DNA of 64,000 nt from Rickettsia endosymbiont of Lasioglossum villosulum (GTDB lineage: Bacteria; Pseudomonadota; Alphaproteobacteria; Rickettsiales; Rickettsiaceae). The DNA is taken from contig NZ_OZ032152.1 in the NCBI RefSeq assembly GCF_964026455.1, positions 806,001 through 870,000 on the forward strand, given 5' to 3'. The position numbers and the translations under genes are program-made. Shown piece after piece: positions 28,810-39,549 of the stretch. The number at the start of each line of letters is the position of its first letter. The first letter of the stretch is position 1. Under the pieces are notes generated by a model. The model ran no database searches and had not been told where the DNA came from. It saw only the letters and a list, made by a program, of their open reading frames with translations.

Positions 28810-29671
28810 AAGGGTTTTTACTTTTTGCATTATTAGTTTTTAAAGGTGGGTTATTTCTTTTTATATTATTCAATTGATTAGTCAAGTCATTAATAATTAC
28901 ATTATAATTTGTATTATTATCCTTAGTATCTTGATTATTATAATAATATCCAATAAATAAAATAGAAGAACTATAATTAGCCAGCTGTGCTTCCATTGAA
29001 CTTAATAGCTCTGTACTACCGCTAACCATTATAAGTACCTTAGGCATAAAATTCATTTGAACAAAAAAATTAATCATTAGTTCAGCACCCGATATATTAT
29101 TGCTGGTCAATATGCCTTTATAAAATACCGGATAAGTATTGGAAAAACTTTTTAAATTATTAAAAATAATATAATTATTTTTAGGGAAGCTATTTGAAAA
29201 ATCGATGTTAAAATTCTTTTTTAAATAATCAGCAATCCATATTTCAAATTTAGGTATATTATTAAAATTACCTGTAAAACCTCCATTTACGGCTATTATA
29301 GGAATATTTTTATTGCTGATATCACTTACAAAATTCGGAAAATTAGAATCTAGTAATTCCTTTTTATATTTATCACTTGTTAAAATTAACTGATCGATAT
29401 AAATATTTTTAGGGTTTTTATTCATCTTTTGCAAAGTAGGTGCTAGTTTAGCATAAACATCTTTATCGATTTGCTCACCTAAAGATAATAATGGCTTAAA
29501 TAATACCTTATCCAAGTCTATTACCACTAGTAAATCTTGCGGCAAATAATTTTTATTATAATTTTCTTCAAAATCTTGTTTTATTTTATCTAAATTATTT
29601 ACTTCTATATTTTCTGCTTTAACTATAGATGTGACAAGTAGTAATAAGATAAATATATATTTTTTAAACAT
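28793..29671 (-). CDS. DUF2608 family secreted protein, HAD-like
   Basis: 292 residues from MFKKYIFILLLLVTSIVKA, a clean signal peptide. The frame is open upstream to 29803, but that part translates a palindromic repeat. Motif I is LLVVIDLDKVLF with D52 and D54, as expected for a HAD nucleophile and general acid. A later VLIMVSGSTELL segment fits motif II/III. The C-terminus is Asn-rich (NNIKRNNPPLKTNNAKSKN). It is predicted to be periplasmic or secreted; the substrate is unknown. It is the first gene of the DUF2608-DUF2608-cysQ run, probably a tandem duplication. Confidence 0.78.
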   Translation of the reverse strand: MFKKYIFILLLLVTSIVKAENIEVNNLDKIKQDFEENYNKNYLPQDLLVVIDLDKVLFKPLLSLGEQIDKDVYAKLAPTLQKMNKNPKNIYIDQLILTSDKYKKELLDSNFPNFVSDISNKNIPIIAVNGGFTGNFNNIPKFEIWIADYLKKNFNIDFSNSFPKNNYIIFNNLKSFSNTYPVFYKGILTSNNISGAELMINFFVQMNFMPKVLIMVSGSTELLSSMEAQLANYSSSILFIGYYYNNQDTKDNNTNYNVIINDLTNQLNNIKRNNPPLKTNNAKSKNPYDQSK

Positions 29672-29694
29672 TAATATACTCCAATATAATACAT

Positions 29695-29893
29695 TGTCGC
29701 CCCGTGGCGGCTTTGCCTGTGTGGATACCAAATCGTCATTGCGAGCGACTGCAAGGAGCGTGGCAATCCAGAAAAAATAGTAAAAAATGCTATAAGTTAG
29801 CATTTTTTACTGGATTGCTTCGTCAATTACTTCGTAATTTCCTCGCAATGACGGTAAAACTGATCCACGCAGGCAATGCCGCCACGGGATGAC
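29695..29893. repeat. Composite palindrome: outer arms around a family B repeat
   Basis: Outer arms 29695-29729 (TGTCGCCCCGTGGCGGCTTT...) and 29861-29893 (...AATGCCGCCACGGGATGACA) are imperfect inverted repeats. They enclose a family B element at 29734-29853, which itself holds a nested hairpin (AAAAAATGCTATAAGTTAGC). The structure looks like one element inserted in another. Confidence 0.75.
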
Positions 29894-29963
29894 ACTAAAC
29901 CAAAAAGCATATCTTAGTGTTAGCACATTGTAATGCTAATATCAATCCATATTAAACTATAAT

Positions 29964-32882
29964 ATGGTAAATATGTTTGGAAGTTTTTTTAGCTCATTCG
30001 GTGGTGCTATCGGAAATGCATTTGGAGATGGTATATTTTCAAGCATAGGAAGATTTGCTGGTAAAATGCTTGGTGAGTATTTAGATCAACTAAATCATGA
30101 ACCAGAAGAATATGATTATATTAAAAACTTCAAAAAAAGTTTTAAGTATGTTACAGCAAATTATGGTGAACCTATCCCTTTGGTTTTTGGCACTACAAAA
30201 GTTAGCGGAAAAATAATTTGGGCGGATAAAGTCAAAGAAATAGCAAATAGCACCCGTCATAAAGAATATTTTCCTTATTTTCATAACGTAAAATCTACTA
30301 TGACTTCTACGGAATATAGCTATTTCTTTTCTTTTGCCGTTGGTATTTGTGAGGGTGAGATCATTGAAATTAAAAGGGTATGGGCAAATGATGAAATTAT
30401 AAAATTAAATAAATATAAGTTTAGATTATATAAAGGATCAGAAGAACAATTACCAGATCCTTTAATTGAAAAATGCTTAGGTAAAAATAAAACTCCTGCT
30501 TTTAGATCTCTTAGCTATGCAGTATTTGAAGAACTACCTTTAGAAGATTTTGACAATATTATTCCGAATTTCTCATTTGAAGTAACTAGAAAGCCTAATA
30601 TTCATCTACCAAATAATTATACAAAAGTCGAAAATTTAATTAGTAGTATAAGCATGATTCTAGGGTCTGGGGAATTTGTCTATGATACAGAGATTCAGTA
30701 TAAAACCCAAGAAAGCTTTTTTGGTGGTGTTGTGAATCATGAGGCTATTAATACACATAATCATTATAACATTGCTGATAGCGTATATAGCCTTAATCAA
30801 CTACAAACCACCTGCCTTAATATAAAATGGGTAGCACCAGTAGTTTCTTGGTTTGGCGATAATCTTGATATAAACTATTGTAGTATAAAACCTGCTATAG
30901 AATTTAACGACCCCTTAACCTCATACTCATCTACTTGGCAAGTTGGTCGGTATAATAGAGAAAATGCTAAAATTATATCTAAGGATGAATATGAAAGCCC
31001 TAACTATGGTGGTAGTGGCTAGCTTAGTGCGTTACCTCAAAGAGCTAAAAAAACGTAATTTAAAAATTATGTTTTATCCGATGTTTTTTATGGATTTACC
31101 CGGTAAACCTTGGCGTGGGCATGTTAGCGGTTCTGCGGAGGCAGTAAGTAATTTTTTTCATAAAATTGATGGTTATAACAATTTTATTCTTCATTATGCA
31201 CGTTTAGTTAAAGATTATGCAGATGCCTTTATAATCGGCTCGGAACTAATTGGCATCACTTCTATAAGAGACTCAGCAAATAACTTTCCAGCAGTTAATG
31301 AACTATGCAACCTTGCTCGTTTAGTAAAAGAAATAGTAGGCAATAAGGTACAGGTTACTTACGCAGCCGATTGGTCGGAATATCATCATACTAGTGGTGG
31401 ATGGTATAATCTAGACCCGCTATTTGCCTCTTCTTACATTGACTTCGTCGGGATAGATGCTTATTTCCCTTTAACTAGTTCTTTAAGCTCTAGAATTACA
31501 AAAGAAGATATTATCAAAGGTTGCCATAGCGGTGAGGGGTATGATTATTACTTAGATGGCAGCGGTAATAAACAAGCTTTATCGGCTGCTTATGCTTGGA
31601 AGAATGTAGCATATTGGTGGGAAAATCATCACTATAATCCTGATGGAAATAAAACAGCGTGGCAACCAAAAATGAAAAAAATTTGGTTCACTGAATTTGG
31701 TTTTCCATCGATAGATAAAGCTTCCAATCAACCTAATGTGTTTTTTGATCCTAAATGTACGGATGGCGGTGCTCCTAAATACTCCTCAACAGGCACAGAT
31801 TTTTTAGCACAACGCATAGCTATTAAAGGGTTTATAGAATATTGGCAAACACAAGAATATATAGAAGAGATGTTCTTATGGACATGGGATGCACGCCCCT
31901 ACCCCGCTTGGCCACATGGTAATATTTGGAGCGACAATCATTTATGGGAAAAGGGACATTGGGTTAACGGTAAACTTGGCACTTGTAGCCTTGCTGAAAT
32001 AATACTTGAATTATCTAATAGATGCAGGATTGATATACAAAGCATCGATATTTCTACCATTGATGAAATAGTAGACGGTTTTATTTTAAATAAGGTTTTA
32101 TCTGCTGTAGATGTTATTAACTCCTTAAGAATATTCTATTTCTTTGACATAATTGCGAATGAATGTGAAAAAATAAAATTTTTAAAGCGAGGCAGCGGAA
32201 AATTAGAATATATAAACGAAAAAGCTTTAATAAAACTATCTGATAACAGCTATATAAAGCAAACAGAAATACCTGAAGAAAATATCATCAACAAACTAAA
32301 TATCAATTTTATTGATAGATTTAATAATTATAATGATTGCTATGCTTATGTAAATAATGAGACCATTTCAAATAGCCCTAAACTTAACGTTAAAATTCCT
32401 ATTATTTTATCACTGTCAGAAATAGAAAATATTTAGCCGTTTACTTACAAAGTAATATTAACGAATTTCTTTATGTTTCAATTGATGGCAATAATTATGC
32501 TAAAATAGCAAATTTAACAAAACAAACTTTTATTGGTAGTGTAGTTAATTTTACTGCTGATTCTATCATTATTAACTGTAAAAATTTTGAAGAATTGGTT
32601 ATTAATGATTGGAATTTAGCAGCTTTTGGGCAAGAAATTATAAAGTTTAAGCAATGGGAAAAGCTAGATACTAATACATATCAAATAAGTGAAATGATCA
32701 GAGGTGAGTTTATGACGCAAGAGTTTATTTCTACCCATCAAACTAATGAAAATTTTATTTTACTTGAGAAGAATTTTAATATTATTCCGGTAGCTTCTAA
32801 ATTAAAAGATATGAATATATATTTTAAAGTTGGTAATTTATCGCCTATGGAAATTAATTTTCAAAATAAAGCAAACTTATAA
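29964..32882 (+). pseudogene. GTA/phage tail host-specificity protein (GTA TIM-barrel, rcGTA g15-like), broken by two frameshifts
   Basis: Three pieces form one protein of about 970 residues. Piece 1 (29964 to about 31010) has a Gly-rich N-terminus (FGSFFSSFGGAIGNAFGDG), then KSFKYVTANYGEPIPLVFGTT, as in GTA tail proteins, and reaches WQVGRYNRENAKIISKDE. It hits TAG at 31020. The frame then continues one register away (ASLVRYLKELKKRNLKIMFY, MDLPGKPWRGH), covering the GTA TIM-barrel glycosidase-like domain (YAADWSEYHHTSGGWYNLD, FVGIDAYFPLT, WFTEFGFPSIDKASNQPN, WTWDARPYPAWP) to a TAG at 32434. One more slip restores KYLAVYLQSNINEFLYVS to a TAA at 32880. Rickettsiales keep remnants of gene transfer agent genes, of which this is the tail-fibre/hub component. 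No other GTA gene lies in the window. It is inactive as it stands. Confidence 0.88.
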
Positions 32883-32977
32883 TAGCTTTCTTAAAATAAA
32901 TATTTCTTTACTTTTTAATAAATAATTAATATAATACTTTTTAAAAAATTAAATATTGATTAATAATTTAGGATTTT

Positions 32978-35104
32978 ATGAAGAAAGTATATGATAATAA
33001 CTTGCAAGATAAGAGTAATAAAATCACTTTTTTTCCTACAGATAAAATTGTTTCGGAAATATCTTTAATTCAAAGGGAAGAACTTAGTAATTCGCTACAG
33101 CAAAAAATAAAATATTATCCTAGAATTATAGAATATCTAGATAATTTAGATTATATAGGTGAAATAATTCTTTTTTGTGTTAATCATGTAGCTTCGTTAA
33201 AAAAATCTGAAGAGAGAAATATAAAAGAAGAGTTTATACAAGAAATGATGGGAGTAGTATTCTGGAAATTTGACTATTCAGAATATAGCAATCATAAATT
33301 ATTTCGTAATTACAAAATACAAAAAACAGCAGATCCTAAAAAACTAAAATATACGATAAGTGCCTTAAACTCTAAGTTTGAATGTAGAATTATCGAAGAA
33401 AAAGCAAGCGAATCTGTTGATAAACTTATAAGTATTACAGCTATAAGTGAGGCTTTGTATGCAAGTATAGTAAATAATAGCCTTAATAATGTTTCAAATA
33501 CTGCCAAAGATTTACTAAAAGACTCATATGAAACATTAACTTTATTTTTAGCAGAAGATCAGCAAAAATATCAAAAACTTCTTCAAATAATTTCTAGTGC
33601 AATTCAGGCATTAAAACCACAATTTCAACTTAAAGTAATTGAGATTTTAAAAGAACACTTAAAGGAAAGTTTTCAATCCCTATTTTATACTTCTAATATA
33701 CTAATTGAGAATGGTCTTCATGAAGAAGCAGTAAAATTACTTAAATACAAATTATTACATTCTACTTCAACCGAAATTGAGGCATATCGGTGCATGCATA
33801 ATTTAGCAGATGCTTATGCAGAATTAGGAAAGTTTAAAAAAGCAGAAGAATGGTTTTTAAATGCTTTAAAAGGGCTACCTAATAATGAAGATATAATGTG
33901 TAGTTTATGGTGTATATATAGAGCTATTAATAAAATAGAGGAAGCAGAAAAATTATTTCCTAATTTAAATAAAAATAGTCAGGATCATTACAGCTTATCT
34001 TTAAATGCCTACACAATTAATAAAAAAAGTCTGGAATCGATTAATAAAAAAACTTTACCACCTAATTTTTTAGATAGTTATAAATGTTACAAATATATAA
34101 GTAAATATAACAATTATTCAGATATTGAAAAAAATAAAAATCATAAAAAAATATCTGATGAAGTAAAAAAACTTATTACTTCAACAAAATTAAATAAACT
34201 TTCTTTTGTGCTTTACCCAAAGCAAAATGAATTAGCTTTAGAAATATTAAAAGAAATGCCTAAAGGTTTTTTTAAGACATTTCCTAATCTAGTAAGACTT
34301 AAAGCATTACTCGATCCGAATTCAATATTATCAATAGAAGAAAAATATACTAATACGGATGATGCAAACAATATTTTTAATATAGTTTGTAATTCTCTAA
34401 TAGCAGAAAAAGGGCATCAACCGAGTGTCATTAAAACAATTGAGACTTTAAAAGAAACAGGTAAACTTAGTGACGAAATTTATAACGAAGTTAAGTTTAC
34501 TACTAATTTACTTGATGGGAACAAAGAACAAGCTAAAGAGCATGCAGTACAATTAAGTGAAGAGAAAAAAGAAGAAATTATTGAAAATTTTTCTTCAATT
34601 GATGAGCAAATAGATAATATAGATCAATTTGTTGAGCAATTTGATGCAAAAAAAATTCATGAATATTATCAAACAAAAAAGAAACATGATCTTCTTCTTT
34701 TGAAAGAAGAAATTACTAAAACGCCTTCAGGTTATTGGAAACTTGAAAATGAAGAAGTAATTACTACTGAAAAAGCTAAATTTATCGGTAAGTTTAAAGG
34801 AAAAAATTGTTATGGGATTATTTCAGAAAAGCTTGAATCTAAAGTTGGCTCATCTAAATTTAATATTTTCAAAAAAACCTTAGAAGAAAAAGGATTAATA
34901 TTTAAAAAAATTGCTCAAAATGGTGTTAAATTCCTTAAAAAAGCTTTTGAGATTAAAATAGATGGTGATGAGCGTATATATACTAATGAAGTATACGAAA
35001 ATCAAGAAGAAGAGCTATTATTAAATTTTGATCATAATGGTAATCATGATGAAGTAAAAAATTTCCTAATTGGTTGTAGTTTAGAATATCATAAATTTGC
35101 TTAA
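32978..35104 (+). CDS. Large TPR-containing protein of unknown function
   Basis: 708 residues, with no signal peptide or membrane segment. A central pair of TPR units is seen around 270-340 (EAYRCMHNLADAYAELGKFKKAEEWFLNAL), with helical repeats on either side. The C-terminal 130 residues are different: EITKTPSGYWKLENEEVITTEKAKFIGKFKGK, GVKFLKKAFEIKIDGDERIYT and LLLNFDHNGNHDEVKNFL. This could be a separate compact alpha/beta domain, but I do not recognise it. It is convergent with the STAND protein gene (10-base gap), and both are TPR proteins, so a shared origin on an accessory module is possible. No lesions were seen. Codon use is like the neighbouring accessory genes. Confidence 0.75.
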   Translation: MKKVYDNNLQDKSNKITFFPTDKIVSEISLIQREELSNSLQQKIKYYPRIIEYLDNLDYIGEIILFCVNHVASLKKSEERNIKEEFIQEMMGVVFWKFDYSEYSNHKLFRNYKIQKTADPKKLKYTISALNSKFECRIIEEKASESVDKLISITAISEALYASIVNNSLNNVSNTAKDLLKDSYETLTLFLAEDQQKYQKLLQIISSAIQALKPQFQLKVIEILKEHLKESFQSLFYTSNILIENGLHEEAVKLLKYKLLHSTSTEIEAYRCMHNLADAYAELGKFKKAEEWFLNALKGLPNNEDIMCSLWCIYRAINKIEEAEKLFPNLNKNSQDHYSLSLNAYTINKKSLESINKKTLPPNFLDSYKCYKYISKYNNYSDIEKNKNHKKISDEVKKLITSTKLNKLSFVLYPKQNELALEILKEMPKGFFKTFPNLVRLKALLDPNSILSIEEKYTNTDDANNIFNIVCNSLIAEKGHQPSVIKTIETLKETGKLSDEIYNEVKFTTNLLDGNKEQAKEHAVQLSEEKKEEIIENFSSIDEQIDNIDQFVEQFDAKKIHEYYQTKKKHDLLLLKEEITKTPSGYWKLENEEVITTEKAKFIGKFKGKNCYGIISEKLESKVGSSKFNIFKKTLEEKGLIFKKIAQNGVKFLKKAFEIKIDGDERIYTNEVYENQEEELLLNFDHNGNHDEVKNFLIGCSLEYHKFA

Positions 35105-35114
35105 AAAATTGCTT

Positions 35115-38100
35115 TTAACTATTAGAATTTAAAGGCTGAAGCAATTTGTTTAAAATTGCTTCGTCATTAATGCATGCTCGTAATATTGAGCCATCAATGA
35201 AATATTCCGGATGTTCGGTTGTTATTTTTTGTGTTAGTTCAGGATAGGCTTTGGTAAATTCCACAGCACAAATAAAATCTTTATTAGGATGATTAATAGC
35301 TCCTAAACAAATCGCTTCAAAACACAGCATTTTAGCAGTTTCTATATTTTTAGCACTCGATAAATCCCTTAATTGCTTTGCTAAATATTTATCGCATAAA
35401 TAACTCGCTGCTCCCCAAATACCTAAAAATCTAAATTTTCCTGTACTCCATTTACCTTTAGCAGCATTAGTATATATTTTATTTAAAACTTTTTTTTGTA
35501 TTTTTTGTTTAACTTCTAAAGTAATTTCCTCAAAATCCCCCCGTTGTAATATAAACTCCCTAGTCTCGTTATTTCGGATAAACTTCGGTGCGATTATTTT
35601 AATATAACTTTCTAAGTTTTTAGTATGGGAATGTTTTAAGCCTAAAGTTTGTACATACATTAAATAAGCTTGTTTATGAAGTTCTTTTGCTTTGCTTATG
35701 TCTCCCAATTTTCTATATACTGTTCCAATATCAATAAAAGAAAGAATAATATAATGATGATTTCCTTTGTATAATATTTTTATCATCCTAAACGCTTCTT
35801 CTTTATATCTTAGTTCTTTAGAGATATGGTTTAATTTATCATAAACTGTATTTACATTATTAAGGGAGGTAATAATTGTAGGATGATCAATTTGATATAA
35901 TTTTTGTTTCATCTCTAAGGCTTTTTTAAAATATTCTAGCCCTTTAGAAATATTGTCCAAATCCTTATAAACTAAGCCCACATTATTAAGAGAATTTGCA
36001 ATATCGGGATGATCAGCTTGATATAATGCTTGCCTTATCTTCAAGGCTTCCTCCAAATATTCTAGTGCTTTTGAAAACTGTCCTAATTTTTGATAAGCTA
36101 TACCAATATTTTTGAGAGAAATAACAATATAAGGATGATTACCTGAATACAGTACCCTATATCTCTTTAAAGCTTCCTCGTGATATTCTAATGATTCTTT
36201 AAATTTACATAATATATGATCATTATAATACCCCACTTTTTTATATAAGCTTGCTTTGCTAAGTTTATGTATATTTAATATTTTTATTACATGAGGATAA
36301 ATTAATTTAGCATTTTCCCAATCTTTGCTTGGTTCATTTGTTACTGACGGAAATAAATTATCTAGTACTTCTATTAATCTTACAAAAACTTCTTTTTTAT
36401 CTATTGCATGCTCTTTATGTCTATCTGCATATCTTTTTACTGCAAACTGTACTAATCCATGTAATTGTAAACCTGCTTGTTCATCTTGGCGTATTAGATT
36501 CATTAACGATAATTCTTCTAATCTTTTTATAGGTTCTTGTAATTTTTCTTCACTCACTAGAAATAGTTTTTTGAAAATATCTATACTTATAAAGTCAGGG
36601 TCTAAATATGCTGAATATTGTAACATCTGCCAGGCTACTGGTGATTTTTCTAATATTTCTAATAGCAGTATTGTCTCAGGTTGTTCATCTTTATTATTAC
36701 GTAGAAAATTAAGATAATCTTTTACTTTAAGTAATTTATTTTTTTTAAAATATGCTACCGCTTTGGACAAACTATATGGCAATACTTCATCTTTATTGCC
36801 TAACTCTTCTATTAAATCGTTAATGTCTTCATTATTAAACCTATTTCCTAAGGAATTTTCTAAATATGTTATTGCTGTTTTTATATTAAAAGGTTTTAAT
36901 TCAATATTTGTTATATCATCACTTAGCTTATTATTTTTAGTAGTAATTATGGTTTGTACTTTATCTTTGGGTATATTCATTATACCGTTAATATAAAGTT
37001 CAATATCTTTATATGCTTCGACATTATCAAAAATAAATAATGTATTTGAATTTAAATTTGCAATTTTATTACAGACTAATCTTATTATCTCTTCCTCTTT
37101 TTTATCTGTTATATAAATGGCAAGCTCTTTAGCAAGTTGCCTATATGCTTCATTAATTTTATAGGCAGAATCAGCATTAATAAAGCGTACTATTTTCTTT
37201 GCTTCGTCTCTTTGTTTACGACCGTAATCCTTAGCTAGAGTAGTTTTGCCCGTTCCGGCAAAAGCACTAATTGCTACATATGAGTTTTTACTTAAAGCAT
37301 TATCGATTTGTTTAAATGCTTCTTCACGATGAATAAGGTTATGAATTGATAAAATAGGTAAATTACTGTTTACACTCCCTATATAACCGGCAGAATAAAC
37401 ATTACGATCTTTCAATATTTTTTTTGCCTCATGACTCACTTCAACTAATCTTAAAATTTGCTCCCTTAAATCATCCACCTTAATATTAGATGATTTTATA
37501 AATATATAATCTTTGTCATTTTTATGTTCTATCTCATATTGTTCTTTTATAATCTTTAATTGCTTTCTAGCTAAGTTTGGTATCTCTTTTACTTCAAGGT
37601 TTAGTTCTGCTAGTTGGCATAAATACCAATCACCGTTTCTTTTATCATTTATATTAGCTACATCTTCAGACAAATTTACTTCCTGCGAGCGGTAATGACC
37701 TTGGTAAGAAAGCTCAAATTGATTCTTTCCCTTTAGTTGTTCAGGGTTTTCTAAATGCTTGTAAACTTCTAAAATTTGCTCAATTGCGACATTACCGCTG
37801 ACAAATTGATTAATTACCTCAAGAAAACTTCCTAATGTCGTTGCCGTTATGCCTCTATCTGCTAGATCGCTTGCCAAATCTTTAATTGTGTTATTAACAG
37901 GCACAAAATAAAATAACTTATCTCCTAACGTATTGTCTTTAGGTTCATATTTGATACAAGGCCAATCTATTATCTGTTCATATTTTATAGGTCTACCGAT
38001 TTCGGGATCAAAGGCATCCAGCATTGAAGTAAGTAAGTCGCTACTTAATGATAGTAAAGAAATATAATTTTTAATTGGGATGGCTTTATTCAAGGTATTT

Positions 38101-39011
38101 ATTATTTTACTGCTATACTCGGTAGCCGTAATTTCAGGAAATAATCTATATGCCTTATGAATATGAGAGTTACTAGTATTTACAAAATTCGGAGCAGATA
38201 GATAAGTAGTTATGTCTAAATTTCTTATATCAAAATGAGTTTTATGACTAATTATATTAGGTTTAAAACTACCTATAACTTTTGCAGAGCCAGGACTATC
38301 GAACGTTATAGCTTTTCCTTTGTAATAGTTAAAATCTTGATGAGCAAAATATAAGCTTAATTCTGCAAACCATGCACCTAAAGAATAACCCGTAAAAGAT
38401 AGATTATAGTCATGCTTTTTAGCATATTCGGTGATTTCCTGCGTAGTCTGATATGCTGCTGCTTGTTGTGCTACTATCTGCCCGCCTAAAATACTTTTTA
38501 AATGGGTCTTAAGCGGTGAGTCCGGTTTTAGCAAATCCCACCCCTCAAATGTAATGCCTCGATGAGCAAATACTATTTGTTTGGTCTTGTCGTTTACATA
38601 TGCTACGGCGTAATATCTGCCTATTTTAGACTCGCTAAATATTTTAAATATCTTCCAATCTTCTAAATATTGATTATATTTTGCTTTTTCAAGAGTTACT
38701 TTTTCTTGTGTTTTAGAATCTATATAAGAATGCAAACTAAGTAACCCATGAATAAAATCGCTAGGGTGCTGCTTGTAATTCTGATTGTTTAAAATTATTT
38801 TATTTTCTATCTTCTGTATAAAATCACTGGAAGAATTAGGCATTTTTCCCCAGCTTACATTACCGATAAAATCATTATTTTGGATTTTACTTGCTATTTC
38901 TTCTAGCTGCAATATTGTTAAATCTATATCTTTAAGGTCAAGATGTACAAAATTAGGATCGTTTTTTTGTAACTGAGTGATAAGTGCTTGATATTTGTTT
39001 GTAGAACTCAT
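35115..39011 (-). CDS. Lipase-like / NB-ARC (STAND NTPase) / TPR multidomain protein
   Basis: 1298 residues from the ATG at 39011 (an in-frame GTG at 39035 adds 8). Domain 1 (about 125-370) is a lipase-like alpha/beta-hydrolase with the elbow FTGYSLGAW (Ser210) and [10 protein letters not shown], homologous to the stand-alone protein at 25625. Domain 2 (about 550-890) is an NB-ARC/STAND NTPase: Walker [16 protein letters not shown] (GTGKT 586-590), Walker [10 protein letters not shown] (Asp662), the IITTK sensor, a [16 protein letters not shown]-like motif and a winged-helix region. Domain 3 (about 950-1120) has 3-5 kinesin-light-chain-type TPRs, e.g. [26 protein letters not shown] unique C-terminal part (1150-1298) follows. 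The layout is effector, NTPase switch, sensor repeats, as in NLR-like defence proteins and STAND regulators. A role in phage defence, plasmid or host sensing, or as a toxin is inference. The gene is intact. Confidence 0.85.
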   Translation of the reverse strand: MSSTNKYQALITQLQKNDPNFVHLDLKDIDLTILQLEEIASKIQNNDFIGNVSWGKMPNSSSDFIQKIENKIILNNQNYKQHPSDFIHGLLSLHSYIDSKTQEKVTLEKAKYNQYLEDWKIFKIFSESKIGRYYAVAYVNDKTKQIVFAHRGITFEGWDLLKPDSPLKTHLKSILGGQIVAQQAAAYQTTQEITEYAKKHDYNLSFTGYSLGAWFAELSLYFAHQDFNYYKGKAITFDSPGSAKVIGSFKPNIISHKTHFDIRNLDITTYLSAPNFVNTSNSHIHKAYRLFPEITATEYSSKIINTLNKAIPIKNYISLLSLSSDLLTSMLDAFDPEIGRPIKYEQIIDWPCIKYEPKDNTLGDKLFYFVPVNNTIKDLASDLADRGITATTLGSFLEVINQFVSGNVAIEQILEVYKHLENPEQLKGKNQFELSYQGHYRSQEVNLSEDVANINDKRNGDWYLCQLAELNLEVKEIPNLARKQLKIIKEQYEIEHKNDKDYIFIKSSNIKVDDLREQILRLVEVSHEAKKILKDRNVYSAGYIGSVNSNLPILSIHNLIHREEAFKQIDNALSKNSYVAISAFAGTGKTTLAKDYGRKQRDEAKKIVRFINADSAYKINEAYRQLAKELAIYITDKKEEEIIRLVCNKIANLNSNTLFIFDNVEAYKDIELYINGIMNIPKDKVQTIITTKNNKLSDDITNIELKPFNIKTAITYLENSLGNRFNNEDINDLIEELGNKDEVLPYSLSKAVAYFKKNKLLKVKDYLNFLRNNKDEQPETILLLEILEKSPVAWQMLQYSAYLDPDFISIDIFKKLFLVSEEKLQEPIKRLEELSLMNLIRQDEQAGLQLHGLVQFAVKRYADRHKEHAIDKKEVFVRLIEVLDNLFPSVTNEPSKDWENAKLIYPHVIKILNIHKLSKASLYKKVGYYNDHILCKFKESLEYHEEALKRYRVLYSGNHPYIVISLKNIGIAYQKLGQFSKALEYLEEALKIRQALYQADHPDIANSLNNVGLVYKDLDNISKGLEYFKKALEMKQKLYQIDHPTIITSLNNVNTVYDKLNHISKELRYKEEAFRMIKILYKGNHHYIILSFIDIGTVYRKLGDISKAKELHKQAYLMYVQTLGLKHSHTKNLESYIKIIAPKFIRNNETREFILQRGDFEEITLEVKQKIQKKVLNKIYTNAAKGKWSTGKFRFLGIWGAASYLCDKYLAKQLRDLSSAKNIETAKMLCFEAICLGAINHPNKDFICAVEFTKAYPELTQKITTEHPEYFIDGSILRACINDEAILNKLLQPLNSNS

Positions 39012-39085
39012 AAATAGATTTAGTTGAATTTTCACAAGGCATTATAAATTAAATTTTATAATTTTCAACTGTTACGTTATTTACC

Positions 39086-39400
39086 ATGAACTTTTTTATC
39101 TATAATTCTTTATTAAAAACAGCATATTTAAATATAAAAGTTAAAGCAGCTGCTAAGAATAATGCTATCAAAGAATTTATTATAATTAACGATATCCCCC
39201 ATCTAAAATTATCTATAAAAGCACATGCACAACAAGGCAAAGCTAACGAAGAGATCATAAATTTTTTGGCAAAAGAATGGCAGTTATTGCGGAGTAATTT
39301 AGAAATTACTAAAGGACATACTAACAGCTTAAAGACAATTTTAATAAAAAATATTGATGAAGAGTATTTAAATTTGATTTTAAAATCCTATATTAAATGA
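39086..39400 (+). CDS. DUF167 (YggU family) protein
   Basis: 104 residues of the small YggU/DUF167 family. Visible pattern: LNIKVKAAAKNNAIKEFI, then LKLSIKAHAQQGKANEEIINFLAKEW and LEITKGHTNSLKTILI, matching the family's PGA...N and GKAN..L..FLA.. signatures. The function of the family is not established. It is divergent from the STAND gene with about 75 bases between starts. A family C repeat follows. Confidence 0.9.
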   Translation: MNFFIYNSLLKTAYLNIKVKAAAKNNAIKEFIIINDIPHLKLSIKAHAQQGKANEEIINFLAKEWQLLRSNLEITKGHTNSLKTILIKNIDEEYLNLILKSYIK

Positions 39401-39420
39401 ATAAAGTTTTGTTACATTGG

Positions 39421-39502
39421 TGTCACCCCGTCGTGACTTGATCACGGGGTCTTGTATCACAAACTGAGTCATAAGATCCCGCGATCAAGTCGCGGGATGA
39501 CA
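39421..39502. repeat. Palindromic repeat, family C variant
   Basis: TGTCACCCCGTCGTGACTTG ... GATCAAGTCGCGGGATGACA, with a TGTATCAC/GAGTCATAAG centre unlike the ACTAATAAAATTAGT centre of the other subtype. It shares that centre type with the copy at 48653. Confidence 0.8.
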
Positions 39503-39549
39503 TTAAATACAACAAAACTAAAACAAGAATTTTAAATTGGATTTAAGTA

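Noticed and set aside
29672..29803. N-terminal extension of the DUF2608 gene
   Set aside because: The 44 extra residues derive from palindromic repeat sequence and precede a perfect signal peptide starting at 29671.
29704..29892. Plus-strand ORF of 62 residues
   Set aside because: Lies wholly inside the composite palindrome; repeat-encoded peptide without a gene context.
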